From the NCBI RefSeq assembly GCF_002563655.1, contig NZ_PDIY01000001.1, positions 3,322,001 to 3,386,000 on the forward strand: a stretch of 64,000 bases of DNA, in the 5' to 3' direction. The number at the start of each line of letters is the position of its first letter. Position 1 is the stretch's first letter. Below the pieces are notes generated by a model. That model had not been told where the DNA came from. It was given only the letters and a program-made list of their open reading frames with translations, and did no database searches. This stretch comes from Bacillus sp. es.034. Lineage in GTDB: Bacteria > Bacillota > Bacilli > Bacillales > Bacillaceae_B. The position numbers were made by a program, and so were the translations under genes. Positions 24,243-33,739 of the stretch are shown here, in pieces.

Positions 24243-25250
24243 GTGAGACAACTTTCAAACATCCAGCTACAGCAGCAAATCATCCATTATAAATCTGAAA
24301 TGGAAAAGTACAAAAATAAATGTGAAAGATTAGAAAACGGAAACCGTGCCCAATATTATGCCGCCATCAAAAAAGAAAACGATCTTTTACAAAGCCGGAT
24401 ACAAACCTATCTTCAGGAGCTTGAAATCCAGGCTACTGAAAAAAACACGGAAACCTCAAGATACCAAGCCCTTTTGGCTGCACAGGAAAGGGAAGTGAAA
24501 AAGCTACGGTACCTCCTTAACCAGGTCAAGGACCAACTACGGACCTTCACGATTCATCGTGCATCAGATACTAAGGAACAAATGGAACACTCCGTTGAAT
24601 CACGGAACACACTTGAACACGAAATACTTGCCTTACAAGTTGAGAATAGTTACTTGTTAAAAGAAAAGGATCGACTATTAAAAGCTAACCAAGAAGTACA
24701 AAAACAATTATATAAAAAAGAAATACAGTTATGGGAGCTTGAGGCACTACTTGAAGATGTGAGAATAGAGTTGGCGTCACGTGAGCATCAATTGCTTTTG
24801 GAGAAGTGTTTTAATGAAGACCATATTCATCGTCTCCTGTCTGACAATGAAATGTTAGAAAATCACCTATTCAGACATGAGGTCGAGTTATATGAGTCAC
24901 ATCATCTTTTAGAGGAAACCAGGATCCTATTTGAATGGGTCAACAAGCAACAAAAAGAAGATCTGGAACGTGCAGGTCAAGTTCAGAAGGATCATGAGTT
25001 ATCCATTCAACAGTTACAGGAAAAATTAAAAAGAATGCAGGAGGATAAAACCGTAGTCTCACGTTCACTTCAGTCCGTCAGAATGAACATCAAAGACTTG
25101 AAGGATAAAGTATTCATTAACGGTGAAGAAGATTCCTTCGCCACGAAAGACACTCTGAAAAAGTATGAAAATACCATCCATCATCTTCAATTCACCAACT
25201 CCCTCTTGAATGAAGAAATCAATAAATTAAAAAACAAACCGGGCCCCTAA
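24243..25250 (+). CDS. Coiled-coil protein of 335 aa, candidate spore coat scaffold
   Basis: GTG start with AAGGAG nine bases upstream. Coiled coil over nearly the whole length (about 5-330), rich in Gln, Glu, Leu and His. There is an internal repeat of about 40 residues: KEIQLWELEALLEDVRIEL near 160-178 and HEVELYESHHLLEETRILF near 208-226. Tail ends KLKNKPGP. No signal peptide, membrane span or catalytic motif. Third coiled-coil gene of the island and its right-hand boundary, converging on korB. A CATATACAT at 24202-24210 is at best a weak sigma-K minus-10. Function unknown; the resemblance to the genes at 8153 and 21278 is compositional, not alignable by eye. Confidence 0.68.
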   Translation: MRQLSNIQLQQQIIHYKSEMEKYKNKCERLENGNRAQYYAAIKKENDLLQSRIQTYLQELEIQATEKNTETSRYQALLAAQEREVKKLRYLLNQVKDQLRTFTIHRASDTKEQMEHSVESRNTLEHEILALQVENSYLLKEKDRLLKANQEVQKQLYKKEIQLWELEALLEDVRIELASREHQLLLEKCFNEDHIHRLLSDNEMLENHLFRHEVELYESHHLLEETRILFEWVNKQQKEDLERAGQVQKDHELSIQQLQEKLKRMQEDKTVVSRSLQSVRMNIKDLKDKVFINGEEDSFATKDTLKKYENTIHHLQFTNSLLNEEINKLKNKPGP

Positions 25251-25270
25251 AAAAGGAGTCCGGTTTCTTC
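25236..25270. terminator. Bidirectional terminator between the coiled-coil gene and korB
   Basis: AAACCGGGCCCC pairs imperfectly with GGAGTCCGGTTT, with an A-rich loop and T-rich flank. Confidence 0.7.
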
Positions 25271-25272
25271 CA

Positions 25273-26139
25273 TTACATAAATTCTTTTACTAATTCATCA
25301 AATTTACTTTCATCTAATCGTAAATCATGAGTACTGAGAGGCTCTTCGGAATAACCTGACACAAGATCCTGATAAGATGGCTGTTCTTTATTTTGATAAA
25401 TCAATCCTGTCACAAGGCCATCCTTCTCCATGAGTGTATTCATGGCCTGCTCCCGGTTCGACGGGTCATAACCTTCCACATCAGCGAGCTTTGTAAGATT
25501 CTCTTTGAACCAATCGTACGTATTGATTTTATTATATGTGACACAAGGGCTGAACACATTGATCAGGGAGAACCCTTTATGGTTAAGTCCCGCTTCGATC
25601 AATGCCGTCAGTTCTTTCAAGTCAGAAGAGAAGCTTTGAGCGACAAAGGTTGCTCCTGCCGAAAGGGCCATTTCCATCGGGGCAAGGGCCTGTTCGATCG
25701 ATCCCTGAGGCGTAGACTTGGTTTTGAACCCTGCGGACGAACGTGGAGATGTTTGTCCTTTTGTTAATCCATAAATTTGATTGTCCATTACAATGTAAGT
25801 GACATCCACATTCCGGCGAATGGCATGGATCGTATGTCCAAGACCGATGGCGAATCCATCCCCATCCCCGCCTGAAGCGATGACGGTCAAGTCTTTATTG
25901 GCCATCTTCAATCCCTGGGCAATTGGAAGTGACCGCCCATGGATTCCGTGAAAGCCATAAGAATTGATGTATCCGGATATACGTCCTGAACATCCGATTC
26001 CTGAAACGACCGCTAACTGTTCCGGATCCAGACCCACATTGGCAGAAGCCCGTTGGATGGCAGCCTGTACCGAGAAGTCCCCACATCCAGGACACCAGTT
26101 TGGTTTCACATTATTCCTGAAATCTTTGAAGGTAGCCAT
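25273..26139 (-). CDS. korB: 2-oxoacid:ferredoxin oxidoreductase, beta subunit
   Basis: Thiamine-diphosphate-binding half of the enzyme that decarboxylates 2-oxoglutarate (or another 2-oxoacid) to the acyl-CoA and reduces ferredoxin. 288 aa, usual length. WCPGCGDFSVQAAIQRA near 15-31 holds the conserved Cys pair; VSGIGCSGR near 45-53; the TPP-Mg motif is GDGDGFAIGLGH near 91-102; YIVMDNQIYGLTKGQTSPRS near 115-134 (landmark NxIYGLTKGQxSP) completes it. The N-terminal ferredoxin-like segment of some homologues is absent, as is normal for KorB. Three bases behind korA, same operon. Substrate 2-oxoglutarate is by analogy with Bacillus KorAB. Confidence 0.95.
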   Translation of the reverse strand: MATFKDFRNNVKPNWCPGCGDFSVQAAIQRASANVGLDPEQLAVVSGIGCSGRISGYINSYGFHGIHGRSLPIAQGLKMANKDLTVIASGGDGDGFAIGLGHTIHAIRRNVDVTYIVMDNQIYGLTKGQTSPRSSAGFKTKSTPQGSIEQALAPMEMALSAGATFVAQSFSSDLKELTALIEAGLNHKGFSLINVFSPCVTYNKINTYDWFKENLTKLADVEGYDPSNREQAMNTLMEKDGLVTGLIYQNKEQPSYQDLVSGYSEEPLSTHDLRLDESKFDELVKEFM

Positions 26140-26142
26140 GGA

Positions 26143-27885
26143 TCAGTTCAACTCCTTACATCTTGAATGAATTTCATTTGGTAAGTATGGTGTTCCATCA
26201 TACTTTGTCATTTTAACGATTTTATTCCCGTATCCTACATTCATTTTGATAATGTTGGCTAATTGTCCGGTAGCGTTATTTTCAATCACGACCACTTTCT
26301 TAGCTGTTTGCATAAGTGGCTCCAATTCATCGGACGGAAAAGGATGGATCAAACGGATATGAGCATGATTCACTTTCAATCCATCGGCTTCCAAACGAGC
26401 CATCGATTCTTCAATTACCCCGCGTGTAGAGTTGAAGCCTACTAATAACAAATCAGCCTCTTCATGAGGGGCGTGTGTGTTTATCGGATTCTGGAAATTG
26501 ATTTTCTCAAGTTTGCGCATACGTTTATCCATCTGTGCCTGTCTATTCACAGGAGATTCGGATGGCTTTCCGGTTTCATCGTGCTCAACGCCTGTAACAT
26601 GATGGATCCCATTTTTCATCCCGGGGATGACGCGGGGTGATACTCCGTCTTCAGTCACTTCAAAGCGCTTATAATATTTCTTTGGTTCTAATTCTTCTAA
26701 TTCAGATTCATTAGCTGCAAGCTTCCCTCTGCGAATTTCCACTTTACTGTAATCAAGTGGTTCCACCGTTTGTTTACCTAAAGAAAGTTGCAGATCCGAA
26801 AGAATGATGACCGGGCATTGGTACTCTTCCGCCAGATTAAAAGCTTCCACTGTATCATAAAACGCTTCCTGAACTGTACTTGGGGCCAGGACGATTTTAG
26901 GAATTTCACCGTGAGTACCGTAAATCATCGCCATTAAATCGGATTGTTCCTGTTTCGTAGGCAACCCTGTAGATGGTCCCCCACGCTGCGTATCAACCAC
27001 GACAAGCGGCTGTTCTGTCATTCCGGATAGCCCGATCGCTTCCATCATAAGTGAGAGCCCTGGTCCTGCTGAAGCCGTGAAGGAACGGATCCCTCCGTAG
27101 TTCGCCCCGATTGCCATAGTGGCAGCTGCGATCTCATCCTCCGTTTGGATGACGGTCCCACCGACCATCGGCAGCTTCTTGATGAGATACTCCATGATTT
27201 CAGATGCCGGCGTAATCGGATAAGCCGCCATCAATCGAACGCCTCCTGCGAGTGCACCCAGTGCTATGGCGTCGTTTCCGATCATAAACATACGTTTATT
27301 CCCGTCTGCTTCTTTCAGTTGCAGGGAACCGACCTTGTCACCGAGTTCTGATTCCATGGCCGCGAATCCCTGCTTAATCGCTTCCATATTTTTCTCAACG
27401 ACCGTTTCACCTTTACGTCCAAAGATTTCCTCCACTACTTCCTTGAAAACAATTGGATCCAGATTGAGAACGGCACAGGTAGCCCCAACTGCCACCATGT
27501 TCTTCATAAGGGAAGTCCCGAGCTCAGTCGCTAATTCAGTGAAGGGAACAATGTAAAGGGAAGCATCAGTATCTTCAGGTTTCACAGGTTTGAACTTTGC
27601 ATCGGCTATAATTACGCCATCGCTATGTAATTCCTTGTAATTCACATCAATCGTTTCCTGGTCAAAAGCTACCAAAATATCTAAATCGTCCGCAATCGCA
27701 CGTACTTGTGTGGTGCTTACACGAATCTTATTGTTTGTATGTCCCCCTTTAATACGGGAGGAGAAATGGCGGTAACCATATAAGAAATACCCAAGGCGAT
27801 TGAGGGCCATGGAAAAGATTTCACCTGTACTCTCAATACCTTCACCTTGCTGTCCGCCAACTTTCCATGAAAGCTGTTCCTTCAT
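26143..27885 (-). CDS. korA: 2-oxoacid:ferredoxin oxidoreductase, alpha subunit (gamma-alpha fusion)
   Basis: 580 aa. The N-terminal gamma domain (about 1-190: WKVGGQQGEGIESTGEIF, HFSSRIKGGHT) accepts the acyl intermediate. The alpha domain (about 200-450: GNDAIALGALAGGVRLMAAYPITPASEIMEYL, landmark YPITPxSE) and the C-terminal part (about 470-580) complete the TPP enzyme. Gamma-alpha fusion is normal in Bacillus. It replaces or supplements 2-oxoglutarate dehydrogenase with reduced ferredoxin as product. Downstream gene korB is separated by three bases. In relatives the order spoVS, dipeptidase, korA, korB, miaB is contiguous, and here it is broken after korB by the 24-kb island. Confidence 0.95.
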   Translation of the reverse strand: MKEQLSWKVGGQQGEGIESTGEIFSMALNRLGYFLYGYRHFSSRIKGGHTNNKIRVSTTQVRAIADDLDILVAFDQETIDVNYKELHSDGVIIADAKFKPVKPEDTDASLYIVPFTELATELGTSLMKNMVAVGATCAVLNLDPIVFKEVVEEIFGRKGETVVEKNMEAIKQGFAAMESELGDKVGSLQLKEADGNKRMFMIGNDAIALGALAGGVRLMAAYPITPASEIMEYLIKKLPMVGGTVIQTEDEIAAATMAIGANYGGIRSFTASAGPGLSLMMEAIGLSGMTEQPLVVVDTQRGGPSTGLPTKQEQSDLMAMIYGTHGEIPKIVLAPSTVQEAFYDTVEAFNLAEEYQCPVIILSDLQLSLGKQTVEPLDYSKVEIRRGKLAANESELEELEPKKYYKRFEVTEDGVSPRVIPGMKNGIHHVTGVEHDETGKPSESPVNRQAQMDKRMRKLEKINFQNPINTHAPHEEADLLLVGFNSTRGVIEESMARLEADGLKVNHAHIRLIHPFPSDELEPLMQTAKKVVVIENNATGQLANIIKMNVGYGNKIVKMTKYDGTPYLPNEIHSRCKELN

Positions 27886-28072
27886 TCATTACACCCCTTC
27901 AATCATTATTTGCAACATCTATTGTTGAAGCATATTCTCTTCATTAGGATCAATCATCTATTACCGATGCAGCATTTTCATATCATTTACTCTATCAGTT
28001 TATCACTTTTCTCTTTAAATCACTACTGTATTGAAGAGATTATCATTCTAAACACGTTCATATCAGCAGAAC

Positions 28073-28106
28073 TAAACCACTAAAGGTTTTCCCTCAGTGG
28101 TTTTAA
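28073..28106 (-). terminator. Terminator after the dipeptidase gene
   Basis: AACCACT and AGTGGTT arms around a loop, T-rich on the minus-strand side. Confidence 0.7.
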
Positions 28107-28111
28107 TGTAA

Positions 28112-29035
28112 TCAATCAGGCAGTCTCTTAAAGAAGTTCTGGAATAAGAATTTCCTCACTTGTTTTTCACTGTAGTATCGTTGGAGGGTGTTGATTAAGT
28201 TTTCATACTGAATGTATGAGGATAGACCTTGGACGGTTTCGGTTATACCGTCGAAATCGGAGCCAAATCCAATATGATCCTCACCTCCGATACTGCATAC
28301 ATGTTCGATATGGCGGACTACGTCGGAAATCTCCGCTGTCCCTTTCTTGTTTAAAAATGGTGGGACAAAGGTGATGCCCATTACGCTGTCCTTCTTGATG
28401 AGTGCCTCAATTTGATCATTTTTTAAGTTTCGTGGGTTGGGACAGATTGAGTATGCATTTGAGTGGGATGCTACCGGATATTCAGCTAACTCCATCACAT
28501 CCCAGAATGCTTTTTCACATAGATGGGATACATCTGTCCAAAGTCTCTTCTCATTTAAGAAAGAGACGATGTCTTCCCCAAAGTTGGTCAACCCGCCCCC
28601 TCTCGGTTCAAGGGCGCCATCTGCTGCTGCATTGGCCCAATTCCACGTCAAACCGACCGACCGGACTCCCAGTCTGTAAAGGATTTCGAGCTTCGTAAGA
28701 TCTTCCTCCACTGCTTCTACACCTTCCAGTGTCAGCATTGCCCCTATTTCACCTTCTGAAAGACGTTCTATATCCTTTCTAGATGTGACAAATTTCAGCC
28801 TGGGGTTTGGCTTGAGAATCTGATTATGAAACAGATTCACCATTTCAAGTGCTACTTGAAATCGTTGACCCGGCTTCAGGTAGGATGGGATATAGATTGC
28901 GAATAACTGTAATTTACTGCTGCTTTGAATGAGTTGAGGATATGTAATATGTAAGGAACCCTTCGATTGAAAGGCCCCACTCCCCGGCTCTAAATATAGC
29001 TTCATCAACACATCACAGTGTGCATCAAATATCAT
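28112..29035 (-). CDS. Membrane-dipeptidase-type peptidase (M19)
   Basis: Zinc-dependent dipeptidase of the renal dipeptidase family, amidohydrolase fold. I choose ATG 29035 (307 aa) with an AAAGGAAG site because it gives the family start MIFDAHCDVLMKLY, whose HxD binds the first zinc; the frame extends upstream to 29215 through the spoVS terminator. Further landmarks: LEGVEAVEEDL near 117 (metal-bridging Glu), GLTWNWANAAADG near 143, VSHLCEKAFWDVMEL near 184, VASHSNA near 205-211 and GFGSDFDGI near 264-272. Conserved between spoVS and korA in Bacillus relatives. It probably degrades D,L or L,L dipeptides; there is no signal peptide. Confidence 0.92.
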   Translation of the reverse strand: MIFDAHCDVLMKLYLEPGSGAFQSKGSLHITYPQLIQSSSKLQLFAIYIPSYLKPGQRFQVALEMVNLFHNQILKPNPRLKFVTSRKDIERLSEGEIGAMLTLEGVEAVEEDLTKLEILYRLGVRSVGLTWNWANAAADGALEPRGGGLTNFGEDIVSFLNEKRLWTDVSHLCEKAFWDVMELAEYPVASHSNAYSICPNPRNLKNDQIEALIKKDSVMGITFVPPFLNKKGTAEISDVVRHIEHVCSIGGEDHIGFGSDFDGITETVQGLSSYIQYENLINTLQRYYSEKQVRKFLFQNFFKRLPD

Positions 29036-29090
29036 TTTTCTTCTTCCTTTCCGTTTCTCTTGATAATATGTATATTTGTTCATAGTATAA

Positions 29091-29128
29091 AGGCTGTCCA
29101 CTAAAGGGTCCCCTTTAATGAACAGCCT
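29091..29128 (-). terminator. Terminator after spoVS
   Basis: Long stem: 29091-29108 pairs with 29111-29128 (AGGCTGTYCAxTAAAGGG type), with two mismatches. Confidence 0.85.
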
Positions 29129-29136
29129 ATGGTTTA

Positions 29137-29397
29137 TTATCTTGGTTCCACAATTAACTTTATCGCCGTACGTTCTTCTCCATCGATCAGAATATCCGTA
29201 AATGCCGGGATACATATTAAATCTAAACCACTGGGAGCCACAAAGCCTCTTGCAATGGCGACAGCCTTGACGGCTTGATTTAAAGCTCCTGCACCGATTG
29301 CTTGTATTTCAGCTCCTCCTCTCTCACGAAGAACACCGGCGAGTGCACCAGCTACAGAATTAGGATTAGATTTTGCTGAAACTTTTAATATTTCCAT
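29137..29397 (-). CDS. spoVS: Stage V sporulation protein S
   Basis: 86 aa, Alba-like small protein, nearly invariant in Bacillus: EILKVSAKSNPNSVAGALAG near 2-21 and GAGALNQAVKAVAIARG near 35-51. Required for spore coat assembly and completion of sporulation in B. subtilis and controlled by sigma-H there; molecular role probably nucleic-acid or chromosome binding. The ATG has an AGGAGG-type site (ggaggaaaagg). The single gene ends in a strong terminator; its position downstream of ymdB is the Bacillus norm. Confidence 0.97.
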   Translation of the reverse strand: MEILKVSAKSNPNSVAGALAGVLRERGGAEIQAIGAGALNQAVKAVAIARGFVAPSGLDLICIPAFTDILIDGEERTAIKLIVEPR

Positions 29398-29533
29398 TCC
29401 TTTTCCTCCTTGTCATTTCCCCCATACCGTATGTCCGTGGTAAAGAACAAACTTGGTATAAATCATTCCACTGATACTATATTCAGGAAATGGACAAATC
29501 ATTCCGGTCACACCGAAAAAGGAAGGAAAACAT

Positions 29534-30337
29534 TTAATATTCTGCCATAAATGGATGGTCTTCGTTAATCAATATGCGCTCGATTTTTTTCGCTTTCCCT
29601 GACTTTTGATCAATGTCGATTAAACACGCACTCAGGATTTTACGTCCGGCCTTCGGTACTTCAAAACGAACAGGTAAACTCGTCTGGAATCTCCTTAGAA
29701 CGGAATCCTTACTCATTCCCAGTACCTCATCGTATGGTCCCGTCATACCAACGTCACACATAAAGGCAGTCCCATTTGGAAGAATCCGGTTGTCCGCCGT
29801 TTGAACATGAGTGTGCGTTCCAATCACTGCAGACACTCGGCCATCCAGAAACCAGCCTACAGCCTGTTTCTCACTTGTTGCCTCTGCATGAAAATCAACG
29901 AATATGACGGAGGTCCTCTTTTTGGCCTCATCAACAAGCTCATCAAGAGCTTTAAATGGATCATCGAGTGGAGGCATAAACGTCCTTCCTTGAGCGTTGA
30001 TAACCGCAACCTCTTTACCGTACACTTCCGCAAACACTAAGCCGCTCCCCGGCGTTCCTTCAGGGAAATTAGCAGGCCTCACCATTTGTTTGGATGAATC
30101 GATAAAATTAAAGATATCCTTATTGTCCCATGTGTGATTTCCCAGGGTGACCATATTGGCACCATCTTGTAAGAATTGTTTATATATTTTCTCAGTAATC
30201 CCTCTACCTGATGCAGCATTCTCCCCATTTACGATTGTAAAATCCGGTGAATGCTTTTTCTTTAACTTAGGCAGGTATTCTGTAATCATTTCACGGCCCA
30301 TTGAACCGACTACGTCTCCAACAAATAATATTTTCAT
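29534..30337 (-). CDS. ymdB: 2',3'-cyclic phosphodiesterase YmdB
   Basis: 267 aa, calcineurin-like metallophosphoesterase. Metal-site motifs seen: FVGDVVGSMGRE near 4-15, NGENAASGRGIT near 37-48, GNHTWDN near 65-71, DFHAEATSEKQA near 147-158 and GTHTHVQTAD near 172-181. In B. subtilis YmdB hydrolyses cyclic nucleotides and affects the choice between biofilm and motility and RNA stability. It follows rny after that gene's terminator. Full length and normal. Confidence 0.95.
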   Translation of the reverse strand: MKILFVGDVVGSMGREMITEYLPKLKKKHSPDFTIVNGENAASGRGITEKIYKQFLQDGANMVTLGNHTWDNKDIFNFIDSSKQMVRPANFPEGTPGSGLVFAEVYGKEVAVINAQGRTFMPPLDDPFKALDELVDEAKKRTSVIFVDFHAEATSEKQAVGWFLDGRVSAVIGTHTHVQTADNRILPNGTAFMCDVGMTGPYDEVLGMSKDSVLRRFQTSLPVRFEVPKAGRKILSACLIDIDQKSGKAKKIERILINEDHPFMAEY

Positions 30338-30453
30338 GAAAGTTCCCTTCTCTATATGTATTAAGTCTTGTCGTTATTGTAACACAAATCACTTGTCGCC
30401 TATTCATCCTGGTAGAATCCATCTTCCATTCTGTGACGGATCATAGAAAGAGA

Positions 30454-30497
30454 TAAAAAAAGCTGACTCGAAGGGGATATCCCTCCTCGAGTCAACC
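30454..30497 (-). terminator. Terminator after rny
   Basis: TGACTCGA (30464-30471) and TCGAGTCA (30487-30494) arms; T run on the minus strand at 30461-30454. Confidence 0.92.
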
Positions 30498-30499
30498 TC

Positions 30500-32059
30500 T
30501 TATTTTGCGTATTCGACGGCCCTTGTTTCACGGATGACCGTTACTTTAATATGGCCCGGATAATCAAGCTCATCTTCAATACGTTTACGGATATCCCTTG
30601 CCAATCGGTGAGATTCCAGATCGTCAATGGCTTCCGGTCTTACCATGATGCGTACTTCACGTCCTGCCTGGATCGCGAAGGATTTCTCAACGCCTTCATA
30701 TGACTCTGAGATTTCTTCCAGTTTCTCCAGTCGACGGATGTAGTTCTCAAGCGTTTCACTTCTTGCTCCTGGTCTTGCAGCAGATAAAGCATCAGCTGCA
30801 GCAACCAGTACGGCAATGATGGACGTTGGCTCTGTATCTCCATGGTGAGAAGCAATACTGTTGATGACAACAGGATGTTCTTTATACTTCGTTGCAAGCT
30901 CTACACCAATTTGCACGTGGCTTCCTTCCACTTCGTGATCGATCGCCTTACCGATATCATGAAGCAATCCGGCGCGTTTGGCGAGTCTTTCATCCTCACC
31001 AAGCTCAGCTGCTAGTAGTCCGGACAGATAGGCCACTTCCATTGAGTGTTTTAAAACGTTTTGACCGTAACTTGTACGATACTTCAAACGCCCGAGGATC
31101 TTGATCAAATCCGGATGAAGGCCATGAACGCCTACTTCGAAAGTTGTCTGTTCACCAATTTCCCGGATATACTCATCCACTTCACGGCGGGATTTATCCA
31201 CCATTTCTTCAATTCGTGCAGGGTGGATACGTCCATCCTGAACTAATTTCTCTAATGCAATTCGAGCCGTTTCTCTACGAATCGGATCAAAACCAGAAAG
31301 AATAACCGCTTCAGGAGTATCATCAATAATTAAATCAATACCCGTAAGTGTTTCCAGCGTACGAATGTTACGTCCTTCTCGCCCAATAATTCGACCTTTC
31401 ATCTCATCATTCGGTAGATTCACAACACTGACCGTTGTTTCTGCCACATGTTCAGCAGCACAACGTTGAATAGCCAGTGAAAGGACTTCTTTCGCCTTCT
31501 TATCTGCATCTTCCTTCGCACGGGTTTCATGCTCTCTGACCATGATGGCGATATCATGGGAGAGTTCATTTTCTACGCGGTCAAGGATGATTCCTTTCGC
31601 TTCATCTCGAGTCAGGCTAGAGATACGTTCTAGCTCTGTTTGCTGTGATCGTACCATCTCGTCCACTTTGCTTTCCATCTCTTCAATATGTTGTTGTCTC
31701 TCGTTAAGAGTCCCCTCTTTTCTCTCGAGTAAGCCTTCACGCTTATCAAGCGTTTCATCTTTCCGATCGAGGTTTTCCTCTTTTTGCATCAAACGATTTT
31801 CTTGTTTTTGCAATTCATTTCTTCGTTCACGAAGGTCATTTTCCATTTCAGTGCGAAGTTTATGATTTTCGTCCTTTGCTTCCAAAAGTGCTTCTTTCTT
31901 CAGAGCATCTGCCTCGCGCTTCGCATCTTCTAAAATCTGCTCCGCTGAACCTTTAGCACCAGCAATCTTTGCTTCAGCAATGGACTTACGAATTAGGTAT
32001 CCAACAACTACACCGACGATTAGGCCAAGCAAAATGAAGATGATTGTAATAGGTTGCAT
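30500..32059 (-). CDS. rny: Ribonuclease Y
   Basis: Main endoribonuclease of mRNA decay in Bacillus, membrane anchored. 519 aa: N-terminal membrane segment ([20 protein letters not shown] at 4-23), long coiled coil (about 30-190), KH domain ([19 protein letters not shown] near 222-240 holds the GxxG loop), and HD domain with the metal pair in [10 protein letters not shown] near 366 and the VEG-H segment after it. Usual length. It is transcribed from a sigma-A promoter at 32190-32218. Downstream of recA as in many Bacillaceae; pbpX, which lies between them in B. subtilis, is absent. Confidence 0.97.
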   Translation of the reverse strand: MQPITIIFILLGLIVGVVVGYLIRKSIAEAKIAGAKGSAEQILEDAKREADALKKEALLEAKDENHKLRTEMENDLRERRNELQKQENRLMQKEENLDRKDETLDKREGLLERKEGTLNERQQHIEEMESKVDEMVRSQQTELERISSLTRDEAKGIILDRVENELSHDIAIMVREHETRAKEDADKKAKEVLSLAIQRCAAEHVAETTVSVVNLPNDEMKGRIIGREGRNIRTLETLTGIDLIIDDTPEAVILSGFDPIRRETARIALEKLVQDGRIHPARIEEMVDKSRREVDEYIREIGEQTTFEVGVHGLHPDLIKILGRLKYRTSYGQNVLKHSMEVAYLSGLLAAELGEDERLAKRAGLLHDIGKAIDHEVEGSHVQIGVELATKYKEHPVVINSIASHHGDTEPTSIIAVLVAAADALSAARPGARSETLENYIRRLEKLEEISESYEGVEKSFAIQAGREVRIMVRPEAIDDLESHRLARDIRKRIEDELDYPGHIKVTVIRETRAVEYAK

Positions 32060-32189
32060 TATTTCACCTCCTCTTGCTATGAACTGTCATGTCTTTTACA
32101 TGTCGGCTTGTACATTGCTCACTTGAACAAAATATACAGCGCTAGGCTTCCAAATATTCATTCGAAAAATTTGTAAAATATACATGTTA

Positions 32190-32218
32190 ATTTTAAATCT
32201 CTGAAAATTTATTGTCAA
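32190..32218 (-). promoter_or_regulatory. Sigma-A promoter of rny
   Basis: On the minus strand TTGACA (32213-32218), 17-base spacer, TAAAAT (32190-32195). It gives a leader of about 120 bases before the rny start. Confidence 0.82.
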
Positions 32219-32464
32219 GTGGTTGAGCCCTCTATCACTAGATTTCTCAAGGGTTTTTTTGCAATCGACAAAAATTGACACTGTCGCATTGGGCTTGTGG
32301 ATGCTTTTTAACCAAAACCAACTTTTTCATTTTATTTGAGAAGTTCTGGGTCAATCAGTGATTCCCGGTATGTATTACCTGACTTATATCGATTACCCAC
32401 CATTTCCTGAGAAAAGGGAATGTTACTATTTTCCACCAAAACGGGTTATCCCATACATAATAAA

Positions 32465-32494
32465 GAGAAGCAAACCAAATCACGTCTGCTTCTC
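32465..32494 (-). terminator. Terminator after recA
   Basis: GAGAAGCA (32465-32472) and TGCTTCTC (32487-32494) arms; TTTATT follows on the minus strand. Confidence 0.82.
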
Positions 32495-32503
32495 CTTCAT
32501 CAC

Positions 32504-33541
32504 TTAGTCTTCCAGAAGACTCAATTCACCTTGATCGTCCGTTTCGGCACGACCTGTATCCAATCCGTAATGTTCACGGATCTTCAGCATGATTTCATTT
32601 CGGATCTCAGGATTTTCTTTCAGGAAGATCTTTGCGTTCTCACGTCCTTGACCCAGGCGCTCTTCGTTGTAGGAGTACCAGGCACCGCTCTTTTGAACGA
32701 TGTCCAATTCAGACCCAAGATCGACGATTTCACCTTCTTTGGAGATTCCTTCCCCGTACATGATATCGACTTCCGCTACACGGAAAGGTGGAGCCACTTT
32801 ATTTTTCACTACTTTGATCTTCGTTTTATTCCCTACCATTTCATTCCCTTGCTTAAGGGTTTCCGCACGACGGACTTCCAGACGTACGGAAGAATAGAAC
32901 TTCAGTGCGCGTCCACCGGGGGTCGTTTCAGGATTACCGAACATGACACCGACCTTCTCACGGATCTGGTTAATGAAGATCGCAATGGTCTTCGACTTAT
33001 TGATGGCACCGGAAAGCTTACGAAGGGCCTGTGACATTAATCGGGCTTGAAGACCTACGTGAGCGTCTCCCATCTCTCCTTCGATTTCTGCCTTCGGTAC
33101 AAGGGCTGCCACAGAGTCGATAACGATGGCATCCACCGCTCCACTACGTACAAGTGCTTCAGCGATTTCCAGTGCCTGTTCACCTGTATCCGGTTGTGAA
33201 AGCAATAATTCATCTATGTTTACACCAAGCTTTTGAGCATACTCGGGATCAAGTGCGTGCTCTGCATCGATGAATGCCGCCTGCCCGCCCTGAGCCTGTA
33301 CCTCTGCAATCGCATGAAGTGCCACAGTTGTTTTACCAGATGACTCGGGACCATACACCTCAATGATCCTTCCACGTGGATATCCGCCTATTCCAAGAGC
33401 AGCATCCAGTGCGAGTGAACCACTTGGACATGTTACTACGTTTCTGTCCGTTTTCTCCCCAAGTTTCATGATTGAGCCTTTACCAAACTGCTTTTCTATT
33501 TGTTTTAACGCCATATCTAAGGCTGCTTTACGATCGCTCAC
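32504..33541 (-). CDS. recA: RecA recombinase
   Basis: ATP-dependent strand exchange and SOS co-protease. 345 aa from GTG 33541 (SD AGGAAGA); the frame runs upstream to 33658 but that part contains the promoter. Walker A GPESSGKT at 64-71, Walker [11 protein letters not shown] near 138-147, and loop regions [20 protein letters not shown] (landmark) near 158 with [17 protein letters not shown] near 208. The acidic C-terminal tail [11 protein letters not shown] is typical. SOS control is suggested by the LexA-like box upstream. Confidence 0.98.
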   Translation of the reverse strand: MSDRKAALDMALKQIEKQFGKGSIMKLGEKTDRNVVTCPSGSLALDAALGIGGYPRGRIIEVYGPESSGKTTVALHAIAEVQAQGGQAAFIDAEHALDPEYAQKLGVNIDELLLSQPDTGEQALEIAEALVRSGAVDAIVIDSVAALVPKAEIEGEMGDAHVGLQARLMSQALRKLSGAINKSKTIAIFINQIREKVGVMFGNPETTPGGRALKFYSSVRLEVRRAETLKQGNEMVGNKTKIKVVKNKVAPPFRVAEVDIMYGEGISKEGEIVDLGSELDIVQKSGAWYSYNEERLGQGRENAKIFLKENPEIRNEIMLKIREHYGLDTGRAETDDQGELSLLED

Positions 33542-33613
33542 AAATCTTCCTCCTTTGAATATAAACCTTGTAATTGACAACTTATAAGTTTGTCTCAAAT
33601 CCAACCTATCTAT

Positions 33614-33665
33614 ACTATAAACGTTTTTATAATAGAAAACAAGAAAAAAATCGAACATTCATTCG
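33614..33665 (-). promoter_or_regulatory. recA promoter and LexA-like box
   Basis: On the minus strand, TTGTTT (33637-33642), 17-base spacer, TATAGT (33614-33619). Just upstream, 33652-33665 reads CGAACATTCATTCG on the plus strand, one base from the Bacillus LexA consensus CGAAC-N4-GTTCG. Confidence 0.65.
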
Positions 33666-33702
33666 GTTTTTTTCTTTGGGTGTGCCAGAGTGAAAAAATG
33701 AT

Positions 33703-33730
33703 AAAAAGCTGCCTTCAAAAAGAAGACAGC
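33703..33730 (-). terminator. Terminator after cinA
   Basis: GCTGCCTTC (33708-33716) and GAAGACAGC (33722-33730) with one mismatch; five T residues follow on the minus strand. Confidence 0.85.
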
Positions 33731-33739
33731 CTCTTCAAA

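Larger units (their letters stand above)
32060..32503. other. Intergenic region between recA and rny
   Basis: 444 bases holding the recA terminator (32465-32494) and the rny promoter. No gene supported. Confidence 0.7.

Noticed and set aside
29036..29215. N-terminal extension of the dipeptidase
   Set aside because: It would read through the spoVS terminator; the family start is MIFDAHCD at 29035.
33542..33658. N-terminal extension of RecA
   Set aside because: The region holds the promoter; GTG 33541 gives the standard RecA start and length.
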